DNA of 64,000 bases from NCBI RefSeq assembly GCF_001625305.1, contig NW_017803932.1, forward strand, positions 958,624 to 1,022,623. Reading direction: 5' to 3'. A model generated the notes under the pieces. The model was given only the letters and a program-made list of their open reading frames with translations. It ran no database searches and was not told the DNA's origin. Numbering within the stretch: the first letter of the stretch is position 1; the number at the start of each line of letters is the position of its first letter. The stretch is from Branchiostoma belcheri (lineage: Eukaryota; Chordata; Leptocardii; Amphioxiformes; Branchiostomatidae). Positions 52,330-64,000 of this stretch are shown here, one piece after another. A program made the position numbers and the translations under genes.

Positions 52330-55300
52330 ATGGCTCACAACTTGTCGTTTGATTTGGAAGAGGAGAGACGAGGGATCACCGCCCGATTGAAGGCCGCGAT
52401 GGAGAGCATAATACATAAGGTATGTTATAACTTTAATCGGTGCCCCCCCCATACTAGTATTTCAAAGTTTATACATAAAGTGAAAGTGGGGAGTTAACGA
52501 TAATCATAAATATATATTATATAACGTTAACAGTTGCTTAACAGTTACGTGTGGCGTAGATTATATGGTAGGGCATTCGGCCAGGAACCACGCTGTCCTT
52601 GTCATGTAATGTTGAATGTTAACGTCATTTCAGTACCAGGATGTTGATGAAGAAGAAGGTGACTTTGTTACACTGGACAACTTGGACATATGTGTAGACA
52701 AGGGTACGTGAAACTTTCTTTGTGATTGTAGAACATTATTTTGTGTCTATGCAATTACACATTACTTTTTATAATCGTAGCATCAACAATCATAAGACTG
52801 CCTTTAAAATATTACCACAGGCAGGAAGGATTATGCATTATGATTATGAATGGTGGCATCATAAATTCAAATTCATTTGTCATTTAATGTCAATTTCTCA
52901 GGTCAACTCAGACATCAAGAGGCAGCACATTTTGGCTTCCTACAAGGTATGTGTTATTTTCTTGTAATTTGTATTGCAATGATGATAATCAATGTATTGC
53001 AATATTTTCTAATCATATTACAATACTTAACAATGATAGTGTGATGTGAAAATATTACACTAGAGCATTGATATTTCAGCATAACATATATTCAGTATTC
53101 ATTTGTTGTTTACTTGTATCCCCAGCTGCTCTTCCAGAAGACTCTGCTACCCCCCATGCCAGTCATGATGACAGGGAACTTGTCAGTTACCCTGAACTTG
53201 ATGATGAACAGCCGACGTTAGGAGTTATGATGCTGAGGGACTTTGGTAATAGGGTGGGTTTGCTATTCCATCCTGGTTTGATGGTCATTTAAATCAAAGA
53301 GGGTATATCTACATCGAAAATGTATACCATACTTTTAACAGACTTGCATCATGTACAAATTAACAATGTTAACATGCTGTGATTTCATGGTTTAGTTATA
53401 AGCAATCCTACTTCACCACAGGCACAAGGTCTGTAATTCGGTCTTCCAGTGTTACTGTTTGTTTGTTTGTTTTATTTCGATCTCCATTTAGTGTAATACA
53501 TAAAGTTTACACTACTCTTCCTGGAGTCCAACTAACTAAACAAAAATAGTAAAAACAATAATAAATCAATCAAACATAAATTAAGATAAACAATAAATAA
53601 CGGAATAATAATAATAATAAATTCATAACAAAGATTTATCCTGAGATAACAAAGGATAATTAACCAAACTCAGCATACTCTAAGTACTAGTAGACTTCTC
53701 AACTCTGATGTGCATAGTTTTGACTTGCAGACCAACAGAAGAGAAGGCACTTCCTTTGTACATAGGAAGGTGCTCATTCTTGTGAACTGCTGGTGGAAGA
53801 AATCCTTTTGGATGGATGAAATAACATGCTCATTATTTCCTTTTTCTGTGTAGATGGAACAGTCCATATGCATGAGATCTAAGAAAAGTGATGACGGTAA
53901 AGTCTACTGGGAGCCTGAAGATGGTGAGTCTGTTTGATGTTACTTGCTTAGGCTCAGAATTCATTTTCTGGTACACTGGTGCACCCAACCTAAAAAAACT
54001 GGGGGGGTGCACAAAAATTTTTTGGGGTGCACCATATAAAATAAAAAAAAGAAGAAGAATGTCAGCAAAAACTAATTATGTTTTATTTTTTTAAGAAAAG
54101 TACTACAAGAATTGTTTTATCATTTTTCTGACACAGTTAAGAATATGCTGTATACATTTAACATCTTAACATATGTAAACCTACAAAAATATTTGGGTGC
54201 ACTGGTGCACCCACAGAAAACAATTGGGTGCACAGCTCAAAATTTGGGTGCACTGAGCTAATGAGCACATGCACCCATTATTTCGAGCCCTGCTTACTCA
54301 TAAGATACAGTGAAAAATGCACTAGTAAGTGATAGCGACATCTATATATATAATACTAGTGGGTGAATGGCTGAGATTCAAAATGGCTCTGCCCCTGAGG
54401 CATCACAAAAAAATCTCCTTAATACATTTGTGCCTTTTTGTCAGATGTGGAAGAGGACATGTTGACTATTGGTGATGATGACAGTGACCGTGGAGACATC
54501 AGTAGTGATGAAGACAAGTGGGCAGAGACTGATAAGGAGAATAATACAGGGAGGAGATCAACAGTTGAGCTGAATGAAGAAAGTCCTGGAGACAGCAGAT
54601 GCTCAGCAGAGAGTGATGAGAATGATGCACGGAGAAGACAACCACTTGAGCAAAATGAAGAAAGCCCTGAAGACAGCAGAGGCTCAGAAAGTGATGAAAA
54701 TCTATCAGATTCAAGTGGTATAAGTTACAGAAACACACAAAATTCCATCATATCAACCGATAGCATCAACCAAAATCACAGAAGAGACAAAGACTACAAA
54801 CAGAAAACAAGAACAGTTCACAATGGTAGAGACTCGATGGATATCCCTACAAACAGGTACAATCATAATGCCAGCGCTAGAAAAGGCATTTACAAACACA
54901 ACAAACCAACTAACAAATCTACTAATGGCAGCAACCAAGACCACAAGAGAACTGAAAAATCTATGCCAGTTCACAATTCCAAAAGTAAGGAGTCAATGGA
55001 AATGCCTGCTGACAGGTACAGAGACAAAGGGAGCCATAGGATGAGTGTTGACAAATACAACAAACCGACTAACATATCTGCCAATGGCAGCATTAGTTTA
55101 GCAGGTGAAAGTGAAGATGAGCTCTCGGGTTCAAGTGGTTTTAGTTATGAAGAAGAACACAAGTCTAAAACACCTACTGATGTCAGCAGCAATGATCACA
55201 AAAAAGGTAATGGCTATAAAGAGAAAACTTTGCCATTTGACAGAAGCAGAAAGTATATGGAAATCCCTACAAGCAAGTGCAAAGACAACTCAAGCCATAG

Positions 55301-58178
55301 AAAAACGGTTGACAAACACAACAAACACATCAGGATAGGTCCTGATTTTTTGTCATTATTTCCTGAAAGCCACAGAAAGAAGACGCCATCAAAACCTGTA
55401 CAAAATAGAGATGAACACAAAGGCTTTGGTACAGACATTAAACCTAAAATACAGCCAGCTTCCACACCAGTCGCTGACTGCAGTAAGCTTAATAGCACAC
55501 TAGTCAAAAGGGAAGAGCTCAGTAACTCAACAAAGAAAAGGCAAAGTTATACCAATGTGTGTATAGTTGAAGAGCTTGATGACATGTACAGTGAGTCTTT
55601 GCCGTCATCGAGTCGTAAAAACAGAAAAGATAGCAGCCGTCCAAAAGTAGGGTCACCTTGCAGTTCAAATTCTGGCCATGGTACTCCTATTTCAGGAAAG
55701 TCAGAGAAACACATGAAGAAAATTGACAGGAAGCATAGTGACCGAGATGTCATAGATCTGTTGACAGAGCCTGACGCGCATTCAGAGATGGGGAATGTAA
55801 CTCCAGTACATCACAGAAGCTTCAGCAATGCAGAGAAACCTGACCAGGGTGCCAGGAGAAGAAATTGTTTCAGTGTTCCAGCTAAGAGGAGAATAATGGC
55901 CCTAACATCAAGTAGGGACACTGACATGAACTCTTCCAGTTCAGCTGCAAGCCCCAAAATGCACTTACTCACACATGAGGACATCTGTGACCTTTTGGGA
56001 GAACAGCCCAGCACTACACATCAAGGGATGAAGCAAAGAGTAAAGTACAAATATGTTCCCAGTGCCAGTATGGCCCTTCAGTCTGTGGAAGAATATGGAG
56101 ACAGCCAGAAGGGCAAGAGCGACACAGGTTTAGGGAAGCAGCAAGATTGCAAAGAAGTTCAGTTGAGTTCTAAAGACAGTGGTACAAAAGTGACCAGAAC
56201 TGCATCAACTTTGAACACGGTAAAGAAAGTTTCAGTCTCAAAGCCCCATTCCACAAAGGAAAAGCTGGTTGTGGAACCCTTCAAGCAGAGGTTGCACCAA
56301 AGTGGCTCATCTCAAGATGAAAGTCTGACCGTCAGTAATTCAAGTTTCCACAGTCTGTCAGATGAATACCCACAGTATCAAAGAGAGGGTAGTGAAAACA
56401 CAGAAGCATTGCAGCCCAGCACTTCACACAGTGAAGACGAGAATTGCAGCTCTAAACCTGACCACAGCATTGAGATGGAGCACTCAAACCCTAAATTCCT
56501 CACTTACAGTCCCCAGTTCTCAGTAGAGAGCAGTATCAAACATGTCGAGGATCGACTCCCTTCAGTCAAGTCACTGAAGTCTTCACAGGGAGCATTAATG
56601 ACTCCTCTCACTCCCATATTGAAGACCCCCGGACAGAGGAGTGCCACACCTTGCAGGGAGAAGACTCAGAAGAAGCGTGTGTATTTTTCAGCAGACCCCA
56701 CAAATGTTGAAGAACAGAGCATGCAGGATACCCTTCAGTTCTGGAAATCTCGTATGCAACAGTCAAAGGTCAATCACGACGACTCTGAAGTTGATCTCCC
56801 ATCTCCAGAGCCCCACCAGGAAGATCAACAAAGGCAGGAAACGTCTGAAGAGATTCTTGAGGAGCCAGCATTTCACTGCTTTCAGTAGGTGACGAGTTGT
56901 CTCACCTTCATAAGAGTGCTGCCATTCAGACCTCCAACTCCTAGAAGAGATGCTGACAAACCAAGATTCTCAACACCAAAAGGACGCAAGATTCCACAGG
57001 AAGATGAAGCCCCCTCTCCCTGCACACTCATGCGGAATCAATTGGACAACATAAAACTGGGGTCCCCTATTCAAAAAGGTCCTTCAACAAAACAGGATGT
57101 GCTGAACAACCAGTCCCCAGAAAAAATGGAGATGGATGAGTCACCAAAATGTTTGACAGACTGGACCAAACAGTTTGCAAACAGGGAACGAAGAAAGATG
57201 GACTACGGACTGACGGAGAGGAAGAGCGACAGAGAATCCCGAATCTTGCGAGTCAACACCAGTAACTCCTCCTTCAGTGATGCAGCAGCATTCTCCCAGT
57301 CATCTGCATCAAGTGGAGAGAAAGACGATCAGACTGGATCAAACATTCTGACACAAAGAAGTAGCAGGCTGAACGGCACAAATGTTGTAACAGCTCCCAA
57401 AACAGACCCAAGACACAACAAGAAGGGCACCAAAAACAGACCCTTCGATGTAACAAGAAGGCTAAATAGATCAGAGGTGCTAGATGTACAAAGAAGTGAG
57501 ATTAACAGTGATAAGGGAAGACCACGGTTATTTAAACAACCTGAAAGCCCGTATATTCTGAGACCAAGGAGAACAATCAGTTCTTCTGACGATCAGGACG
57601 TCAAGAACAGCCCAAGAAAAACATCTTCCAGACAAAATACAAGGCACACCACAGCCAAAGGAAGACAGACAGAACAATTGTCTAGAAGTGTTGAGAAAAG
57701 AAAGACTGACAATTTTCGTCTAACTCCATCTCAAGCAAGAGCAGTAGACAGACAAAGGAAAGACACTAGGCAGTGGGGTTGGAGACATTCAAGTTTCTCA
57801 TCTGAGGCAGAAACAACTAGCAGCACTCAACAGGTTTCATCATCAGAAGTAGGAGAGAGAAGGGTCACCAGGAGTCAGAGAAGGGTCACCAGGAGTCAAA
57901 GTTCATCAGACATGGATACTGTGGAAAGGAAGATGACTAGAGGTCAAATGTGGCCAGACACTAGAGGGAAGAAGGTCACAAAGCGTAATGGCCAATCAGT
58001 AACAGTTGGGAAGACGCCTGGTTCTGCTGTCAATCAAAGTAAGGGGCAAGGAAGGAGGAGAATCATCGATATCAGTTCATCAGATGAAGAAGTCAGGAGT
58101 ACTCCCAGGAAAGCATCTAGCACCCAAGGCATGAAATACAAGAAAGGAAAAGGGAGACTGACAAGAAAGGGAGACTGA
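52330..58178 (+). CDS. Candidate Scm3/HJURP-like centromere protein, long disordered tail
   Basis: Six exons: 52330-52419, 52634-52703, 52902-52946, 53126-53253, 53854-53923, and a large last exon from 54445. The frame reaches a TAG at 56886-56888 (948 residues), then stays open and in frame to a TGA at 58176-58178 (another 429 codons). Residues 24-59 read MESIIHKY, then DEEEGDFVTL, then DICVDKGQLRHQ. This matches the layout of the Scm3 domain (I-x-KY, acidic D/E, VxL, IVxDNGHLR), which binds CENP-A/H4 in fungal Scm3 and vertebrate HJURP. The rest is Ser/Lys/Glu-rich and low in hydrophobics, with TPILKTPG, KKRVYF (a possible PP1-docking motif) and repeated SSDxxV..(S/T)PRK. The large exon is hydrophilic and probably disordered. 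The gene is certain as a transcription unit; its Scm3 identity is an inference from one short motif. Confidence 0.8.
53460..53640. repeat. AT-rich low-complexity tract in intron 4 of the Scm3-like gene
   Basis: TTTG repeats at the left, then A-rich sequence with AATAAATCAATC and (AAT)n at the right. It may be the degenerate tail of a retroelement, but no coding remnant is visible. Confidence 0.4.
53951..54294. mobile_element. MITE-like element, long copy
   Basis: Begins GGCTCAGAATTC and ends ATTTCGAGCCCTG, so the ends are imperfect inverted repeats. The interior repeats the phrase GGTGCACTGGTGCACCCA. The short direct repeat CTTA flanks it. A shorter relative lies at 59234-59332. It is in intron 5 of the Scm3-like gene. 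Ends of the CAGGGCT type recall hAT-family non-autonomous elements; that assignment is inference. Confidence 0.6.
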
Positions 58179-58314
58179 TGGGGAAATTGTTAGAGAAGAA
58201 AACAACACTGCAAAACCTGAACTTATGGTGCCATTCTGTTAGACTGCTGGAATGAAATGTTTTTGATACTAAACCAAAGTTTTTACAAGCTGAATACAAG
58301 TACCTGGTCCAATC

Positions 58315-58320
58315 AATAAA
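58315..58320 (+). terminator. Poly(A) signal of the Scm3-like gene
   Basis: AATAAA lies 137 bases after the final TGA at 58178. Its position supports the view that the transcript runs through both open segments and ends here. Confidence 0.55.
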
Positions 58321-60689
58321 TTGAATTGGCGTTTTTATTGTGTTGTAACCTGTATAGAATATCGAAGTGGTTTTTGTTCTTGAATCAAGAACAAACTTAG
58401 TATCTAATGGTATCTAATACTTCTGACAAACCAGTATTGACATACAAAATCAATCCATGGGTTTATTGTATTGTAACTGCTATAAAATGTCAGTGTTTCA
58501 AGTTCTTGTTCTTTGTTGATGGGATCAAGATAAAATTTAGTAGATTAATTGTGGTGGTAATACTAGATGTTTTGAAGTAACACGTCTGACAAACCAGCAT
58601 TGGAATGCTATTTACTGGGTGTATTGTGTTGTAAAATTTATAAAATGTTGAGGTGTTTCTTTCTTTGTGAATAGAATCAGGATCAAACTTAGTATATAGT
58701 AATTCTTGTGGTAAAGCTTGGATGAGATTTTGTTTGAGGTATCTTGTTGATCAGTTGAAGGTTGCAAGATGAGCAACCAATTTCAAAATATAATACATAT
58801 ATATCTCTGTAGGGATTGAAATTAAGACTAGAGTAAATGTTATATTGTTGTAGATTGTTAACTGATAAATATGAGTTTTCTATCACCTACCTTTTATGGC
58901 TCACAAATTTCATAGTTTTGTATTAAATTTTATCTATATGTACTTATAAGTCCAATTTTGCAGTAGGTTGCTTGCTACGTGTAGATTTTTTATTACTCTA
59001 TGTAATGTAGTTGCTTTTATCAATACATGTACTTGACAAAAATTCTGGAAAATGATTTTTGACATGAGAGCACCTTTTATGTATCATTCCAGACAGTTAT
59101 TATAATAATGTAGGTGCTAGTTATTGTAGTATTAATCATGTTTGTTTGTGCTGAATTAAACGGATTGGTCATGTGACTGTGTCTGCATGAATCTTTTAGA
59201 TATCACTCTTGTTAGTACATGTACATTATATACTACAGGGCTAAAATTCTTGGTGCACTGGTGCATCCAACATAAAAAAACAGGTGCACAAAAATTTGTG
59301 GTGCATGTGTACCCGGTATTTCGAGCCCTGTACTGGAAATCACTTTGTTAGTGGTAGCAAAAGTTCACGGTTTGAAAAAAATGGATATGCTCCTGCAAGT
59401 ATAAGTTTGTGGTGGCAGCAAGTACAGAAAAAAGAAAGCAAATTATTGATAATAAGTTCATGGTACAGCAGTGACTGAGAAAAGCATGAACCTAAAAGTA
59501 CAGTGAAAAAAATCACGGTTTACAGTAACTCCAACTTAAAAACTCAAATGTAACCACACAAACATTCTAGTGATCTAAAATGTCGTTTTTTAATAAGTCT
59601 CATATTGCTCTTTGTGTATTTGCCAGCATTTCCAAATAGAGAAATATATATATAGTCTTCACACATTGCTTTGGCTGAATGGTATACATACATGTACCAG
59701 GCACATTCTTGCTCAACCTAAAACATTCGAAGGGCTTTTTTAGTATTTGCAAATGTCATCACATACAAAAGTGAAACTATTTTTAACTTAAAACCCTAGT
59801 GTTTACAGGTGTGATAGTTAGGATAGGTGTACATTAGTTGATCAATTTTATCTACACACACTACAATATAGGAATGTTAGAAAGAGATATTACACATAGT
59901 TAACCCTTTACGTGTCATGGTCCAATCAAAATGCCTACTTTCAATGACACTGAGAGGTTAACTACTGGCCAGAACAACTAGTCACTGTAACATCATGCAA
60001 CAGCAAACTTTGCTAATCTGATGACATGCCATAAGACCACCAATTTAATTGGTTGTTTCTTGGAACCATAGCCAAGTGTTACAACTTTCACTGTTGTACT
60101 TTTTTCTAATAGCTATTTTCTAGAAGCTACATGTTAGCTTTGTTTCTTGCTGAAATCCTCAAAACATTCTTTATTCTGATGATTTATTGACCATTTCACA
60201 ACAGTTTCAAAAAATAGCTGGAAAAGCTTACTGGAAATCTCAGACCCTCACTATTGTACATTAGACCTTGTTTTTACCCTCTTTTGCAATAAAACCTGAG
60301 AACCAACTAATCAAATTGGTGTCAACAGTACTCTTGCTGTAAACAATAGTCCATGTTAGAAGGACAACTAACGTTTTTATCTTCTGCACATGTTAGGCAC
60401 ATTGAGTCACCGCCGTGATTGTGATATCATGATTACGGTGATACAAGATATTAATCATTCTGAATCCATGTCACTTCCACCACAAGTGCAAACGACTCGG
60501 CTCAATCATACACATTTGGCAACAAAACTATCCTTGGCTGTATCTAAATATGAGAGTTGCACTATACATAATGAAGACCATTAAAAACGAGACGTAAAAT
60601 ACAGCCATAAGAGACAAAGTCACTGCAAGGTGCTGTTCAATGTGTTACTGTCTGCCTTTATCCCACTTCTGAAAGCTCTGTACTGCCCA
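58321..60689. other. Convergent intergenic region
   Basis: AT-rich sequence between the Scm3-like gene and AIDA, with the short MITE-like copy at 59234-59332. Several phrases such as TTGTGTTGTAA and GACAAACCAG recur at about 58340-58630, suggesting a diverged tandem duplication of about 120 bp. AIDA's 3' UTR must lie toward the right end. No coding exon was recognised. Confidence 0.5.
59234..59332. mobile_element. MITE-like element, short copy
   Basis: A 99-bp unit with perfect 9-bp terminal inverted repeats (TACAGGGCT / AGCCCTGTA). Its interior matches the ends of the element at 53951-54294 (GGTGCACTGGTGCA, AGGTGCACAAAAATTT). TACT occurs on both sides. Confidence 0.7.
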
Positions 60690-63453
60690 TTAGTCCTTGG
60701 TCAAGGTAAGGTAGAGCTCCAGAAAGAGAGGCTTGACCGTCAGGAGATTCAGTTTCTTCCTCTTGAAATCTGTCGGCTTCTTGTAGCTGTAAGATTGGAG
60801 TAAGAGCAAAATTTCTGTCATTCAAGTTATCTACACTGCACAAATTTCAAAATATGTGCATCATTATAATCTTTATTACCTAATGCTAATAGTTGTTTGA
60901 ATGATAATGATAAGAAACATCAACAGTTGAAATTCTAACTCACAGTTCGATGGAGGCTGGGCCTGATTTGAGCTCATCCATCTCCATAAAGGCCCAACAC
61001 TTGATGCTTGTCATTCTCTTCTTGGGCTTGTAGTGTTTGAACTCAAAAAATATTGCTGTTCCTGTGGGGTTAAGAAATAGTCAAGTTATCTAGCAAAGTG
61101 AACTGTCAACATCAATACCAAACAGAAAAGATGATCTTTAAGACCATTAAAATCATAATGTGATACATGTATATTAAAGATGGCAACCCCAATACACACA
61201 CATACACACACACATGCAGTACTACACATCTGAAGTTTCTCACCTTTGGGCATCTTCTCTACATGTCTCTGTATTTCTACGTCCACGTTGAAGTACACAT
61301 AGGGATCTTCTTTCTTACTGGCTATGGGGGTGTCCTGTGGCTCTGCCAAGTCAATGCCACTGACATCTGTGCAGAGAAAAAGAGGATACTAATGATCTAA
61401 CACCAATAATTACATACCTTGAAAAACTAATGATCCAACACCGGGAACTACATACCTTCTTTTAAAAACCTGCCTACATGTACATCACTAAGGTGATGGA
61501 CTGATTGTCAAAGAAAATACATGTAGTTGAGAGTTGTAGGTCTGCTGCATGTTATTTTGAACATAACCTGTACCAGTGCATGTACAAAATGTATACAAAA
61601 AAGGATTGTGAGCCCTCCTTTGTATCATTAGTGACTCCACAGCTGTATCAGGAAGAGGAAGAGTAGAAGACAGGCTACAAATGTACCTTTCACACTGACA
61701 GTGACGTAAGGGTCAATGTGCTGACCAGCATCCTTCAGTCCTATCCTCTCTATCCTCATGGTCAAGTTTGTCATACCCGGCTCAGGAGGGAGGCGTGGAA
61801 GTAAGCTTCCACCTGGGGGGAAAATAAACTTTTATAAACTACTTGTATCTAATACTCACACTAATGAGTATTACCTATCTAATACTATAGTCGGAAAATC
61901 CATAACAAAGAGATTAACCTTTACAGTACAATGTAATTTTCAGGTTTGATAGAAACAAGACTGAGCCTGTATATTAATAGAGCCAATCTGATTGGCCATT
62001 GCACGTAATGAGTTTAAACCTGGACATCACCACAATACCTTACCGGTACATGTATACTAAATTACTGTATGTACATGTAGACAGTGATGTCAAACATGGG
62101 ATCTGCAATTTTTTCAGGTGATACTTGTGTTTTGCAAATGATGATGACAAAAAACATAGTTAAGAGTTCTAAATATTACAAAGATTAGGTTACAGAAACA
62201 GCATTTTACAGTTAGACCAGTAGCATCTTTTATGAAAAGTAAGTCACAAATATTATTGAAAGTTAATATGTATAAGTAGACTTACTGGTTGGCTTGGGTG
62301 TGGTCGGTATGGTCCCTTCACCTCTTGTGTCCTCTTCCTCCTCCTCCTCCCCATCTAAGTTCAACACACTGATGTCCACCTCAGGTCCTGCTGGTCTCCT
62401 GTACAACATATTGTGATCCCCAAAATAGTATCATTAGGTTGGTAAAAAATTTCGCATAGGATATAGGGATTTTCTTTTACACAACCAGGATTATAGAAGC
62501 AGTCTGGATAAGAAAGTCATGAAGTCAGTGATGAACCGGGACGAGGGGGGGGGGTACAAACTCAGCCACGTTTGGGATTGTGTTCTCATTGCAAAAGCAC
62601 CACATACATCAGCTACATAGCAGTGAGAAGCAGAACTCCAGCCAGAAGCTCTGATGAAGGTGTTTGACAGACACTGAAATGTAAGCAAGGTGACAAACAT
62701 GTAATACTGGTTGTGTTCAAGGAAAATCCCTATATCCAACATATTGTGATATATCATCACTACATAGTTTACTGGACAAGTGCTGGGGATGAGAGGGTAT
62801 GAAGCAAAATGATGCTGAATTCACTTCAGTCTGATGTCAGTTAACTATTCGATTCTCAACAAGTACACAATTGTTTTTCTTACTAGGAAAAGAAGATCTG
62901 TTGACTTCTATAGGTCCAGAAAATTCAACAAAATATGTACTCTTTCTTTCCCATGAATTTGTAATGTATGGCAGTAGGACATAAACTACAATTTGACAAG
63001 AAAATGGAATGCAATATAAATAATAGAAATCTTGTAGTTTGCATCAACTTCAAGTTCCTACCTGACTGGGGAGAAATGTGAGACCTGGACTGGGAACTCC
63101 TCTGGATTGGCATTCAGTAAATTTTTCAACACTGAGAAAAAAATACAAAAAAGCAAAAAGAAAATAGATGTTACACATTGTGGAGGAAAAGAGTTCAAAA
63201 TACGAAAAAAGAAAAAAATAATCATTGAAATGGTGTAACTTACTGTAAGTAAGCCTAGCTCAGCTAACATTCCTGGTGAACTGTAAATGTACATTGTTGC
63301 AGTTTGAACATGAAAATCTAATATGAAAGTCATACTTGGTTCCACTTTTTTCAGCTCTTCCAGGGACAAGGAGTCCTCTGGACTGGTCCCATGGGCAGCC
63401 TGAAGGGCCTGACTTCTCAAGTCTAAACATGTAGACACTTTGGACAGGATTCT
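60690..63453 (-). CDS. AIDA: Axin interactor, dorsalization-associated protein (AIDA), C-terminal part
   Basis: Seven minus-strand exons: 63453-63336, 63131-63062, 62398-62286, 61812-61687, 61366-61244, 61061-60944, 60786-60690. They join in frame to 254 residues ending in LYLTLTKD. Human AIDA has 306 residues, so about 55-60 N-terminal residues must lie beyond the right edge of the window. AIDA binds Axin and blocks Axin-driven JNK activation; in zebrafish it favours dorsal fate. The helical N-terminal part (KVSTCLDLRSQALQ) is followed by a Glu-rich linker (EEEEEEDT) and the membrane-binding Aida-type C2 domain (IGLKDAGQHIDPYVTVSV, FFEFKHYKPKKR, YKKPTDFKRKK). The match is close throughout and there are no breaks. 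It is convergent with the Scm3-like gene. Confidence 0.96.
61190..61218. repeat. CA microsatellite
   Basis: Short (CA)n run with a TACACA interruption, inside an AIDA intron. Confidence 0.75.
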
Positions 63454-64000
63454 CTGAAAGACAAAATAAACATACATGTTGAGTTTATGGCTTAAGACAC
63501 CATATCATACATCAAAGTGATTCCTTAACATGGCCAGGAGGTGCCATAAGTCTAATTCCAAGTTCATTACCAATAACATACACATTCTGCATGTAATTAT
63601 TCAGATATTAGGTGGTTACACTATTCATAAGAAATATCACCACACCCGCAAACAGAAACGGTTATCATTAACAACATGCTGTATAAGCTGTGCAAATTCA
63701 AGACATTCATGGCTTGACATACTACTAGTAAATATTTTTGTTCTCAGCAATATATGATTCTTGATACATACTCTCACTTTTTGTCTTTAAATTGCATGTT
63801 TTTCCATGCTTTTTTTTGCATACTCAAATTCGTTATGCAGATTACACATTGGCATTTTGAGCACTTTATATACATGTACATGTACTTGTTAACCAGTGAC
63901 AATGTTTAAAGTATAGTCCTTATGTGACCCCTTGTATTTGTACATCACTCTTTTACAGCTGGACACCCACACTCCTGTCATATATATGAACCATTCATCA
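63454..64000. other. AIDA intron at the right edge
   Basis: The upstream AIDA exons are not found here. The sequence is AT-rich with no acceptor-exon-donor pattern that fits the missing N-terminus, so it is treated as intron. Confidence 0.6.

Overview
This is a eukaryotic, intron-rich, AT-leaning window. The proteins resemble vertebrate ones across their length but are clearly not vertebrate, and the introns are compact to moderate. Together with the CAGGGCT-type repeats and the KLHL and solute-carrier relatives, this points to an invertebrate chordate, most likely an amphioxus (Branchiostoma). That assignment is inference from gene content; no database was searched.

Layout, left to right. 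(1) 1-1382: upstream region with a minisatellite. (2) 1383-6186 (+): a complete six-exon dihydroceramide desaturase (DEGS1-like). (3) 6187-11167: convergent intergenic DNA with a striking perfect inverted repeat near 8.66 kb. (4) 11168-23653 (-): a four-exon mitochondrial basic amino acid carrier (SLC25A29-like) with long introns. (5) 23654-24858: a CpG-richer divergent promoter region. (6) 24859-33774 (+): a second mitochondrial carrier (SLC25A48/45-like) whose first intron holds a young, nearly whole Ty3/Gypsy LTR retrotransposon (25514-31892). (7) 36085-37805 (-): a BTB-BACK-Kelch gene, with a broken inverted fragment of a relative at 39402-39655. (8) 40330-51881 (-): nephrocystin-1 (NPHP1), 27 exons identified. 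(9) 52330-58178 (+): a fast-evolving gene, head to head with NPHP1, whose N-terminus carries what looks like the Scm3/HJURP CENP-A-chaperone signature. (10) 60690-63453 (-): the C-terminal seven exons of AIDA, running off the right edge.

The genes do not form one pathway. DEGS1 makes ceramide at the ER, the two SLC25 carriers serve the mitochondrial inner membrane, NPHP1 builds the ciliary transition zone, AIDA modulates Axin/JNK signalling, and the Scm3-like protein is a candidate centromere factor. Two divergent pairs (SLC25A29/SLC25A48-like and NPHP1/Scm3-like) probably share promoters. Three host genes show one small lesion each in this copy (a frameshift in the SLC25A48-like and KLHL genes, an in-frame stop in the Scm3-like gene). 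These may be alleles of a very polymorphic genome, assembly errors or real decay. Exon coordinates were worked out by hand from splice sites, reading phase and recalled family sequences.
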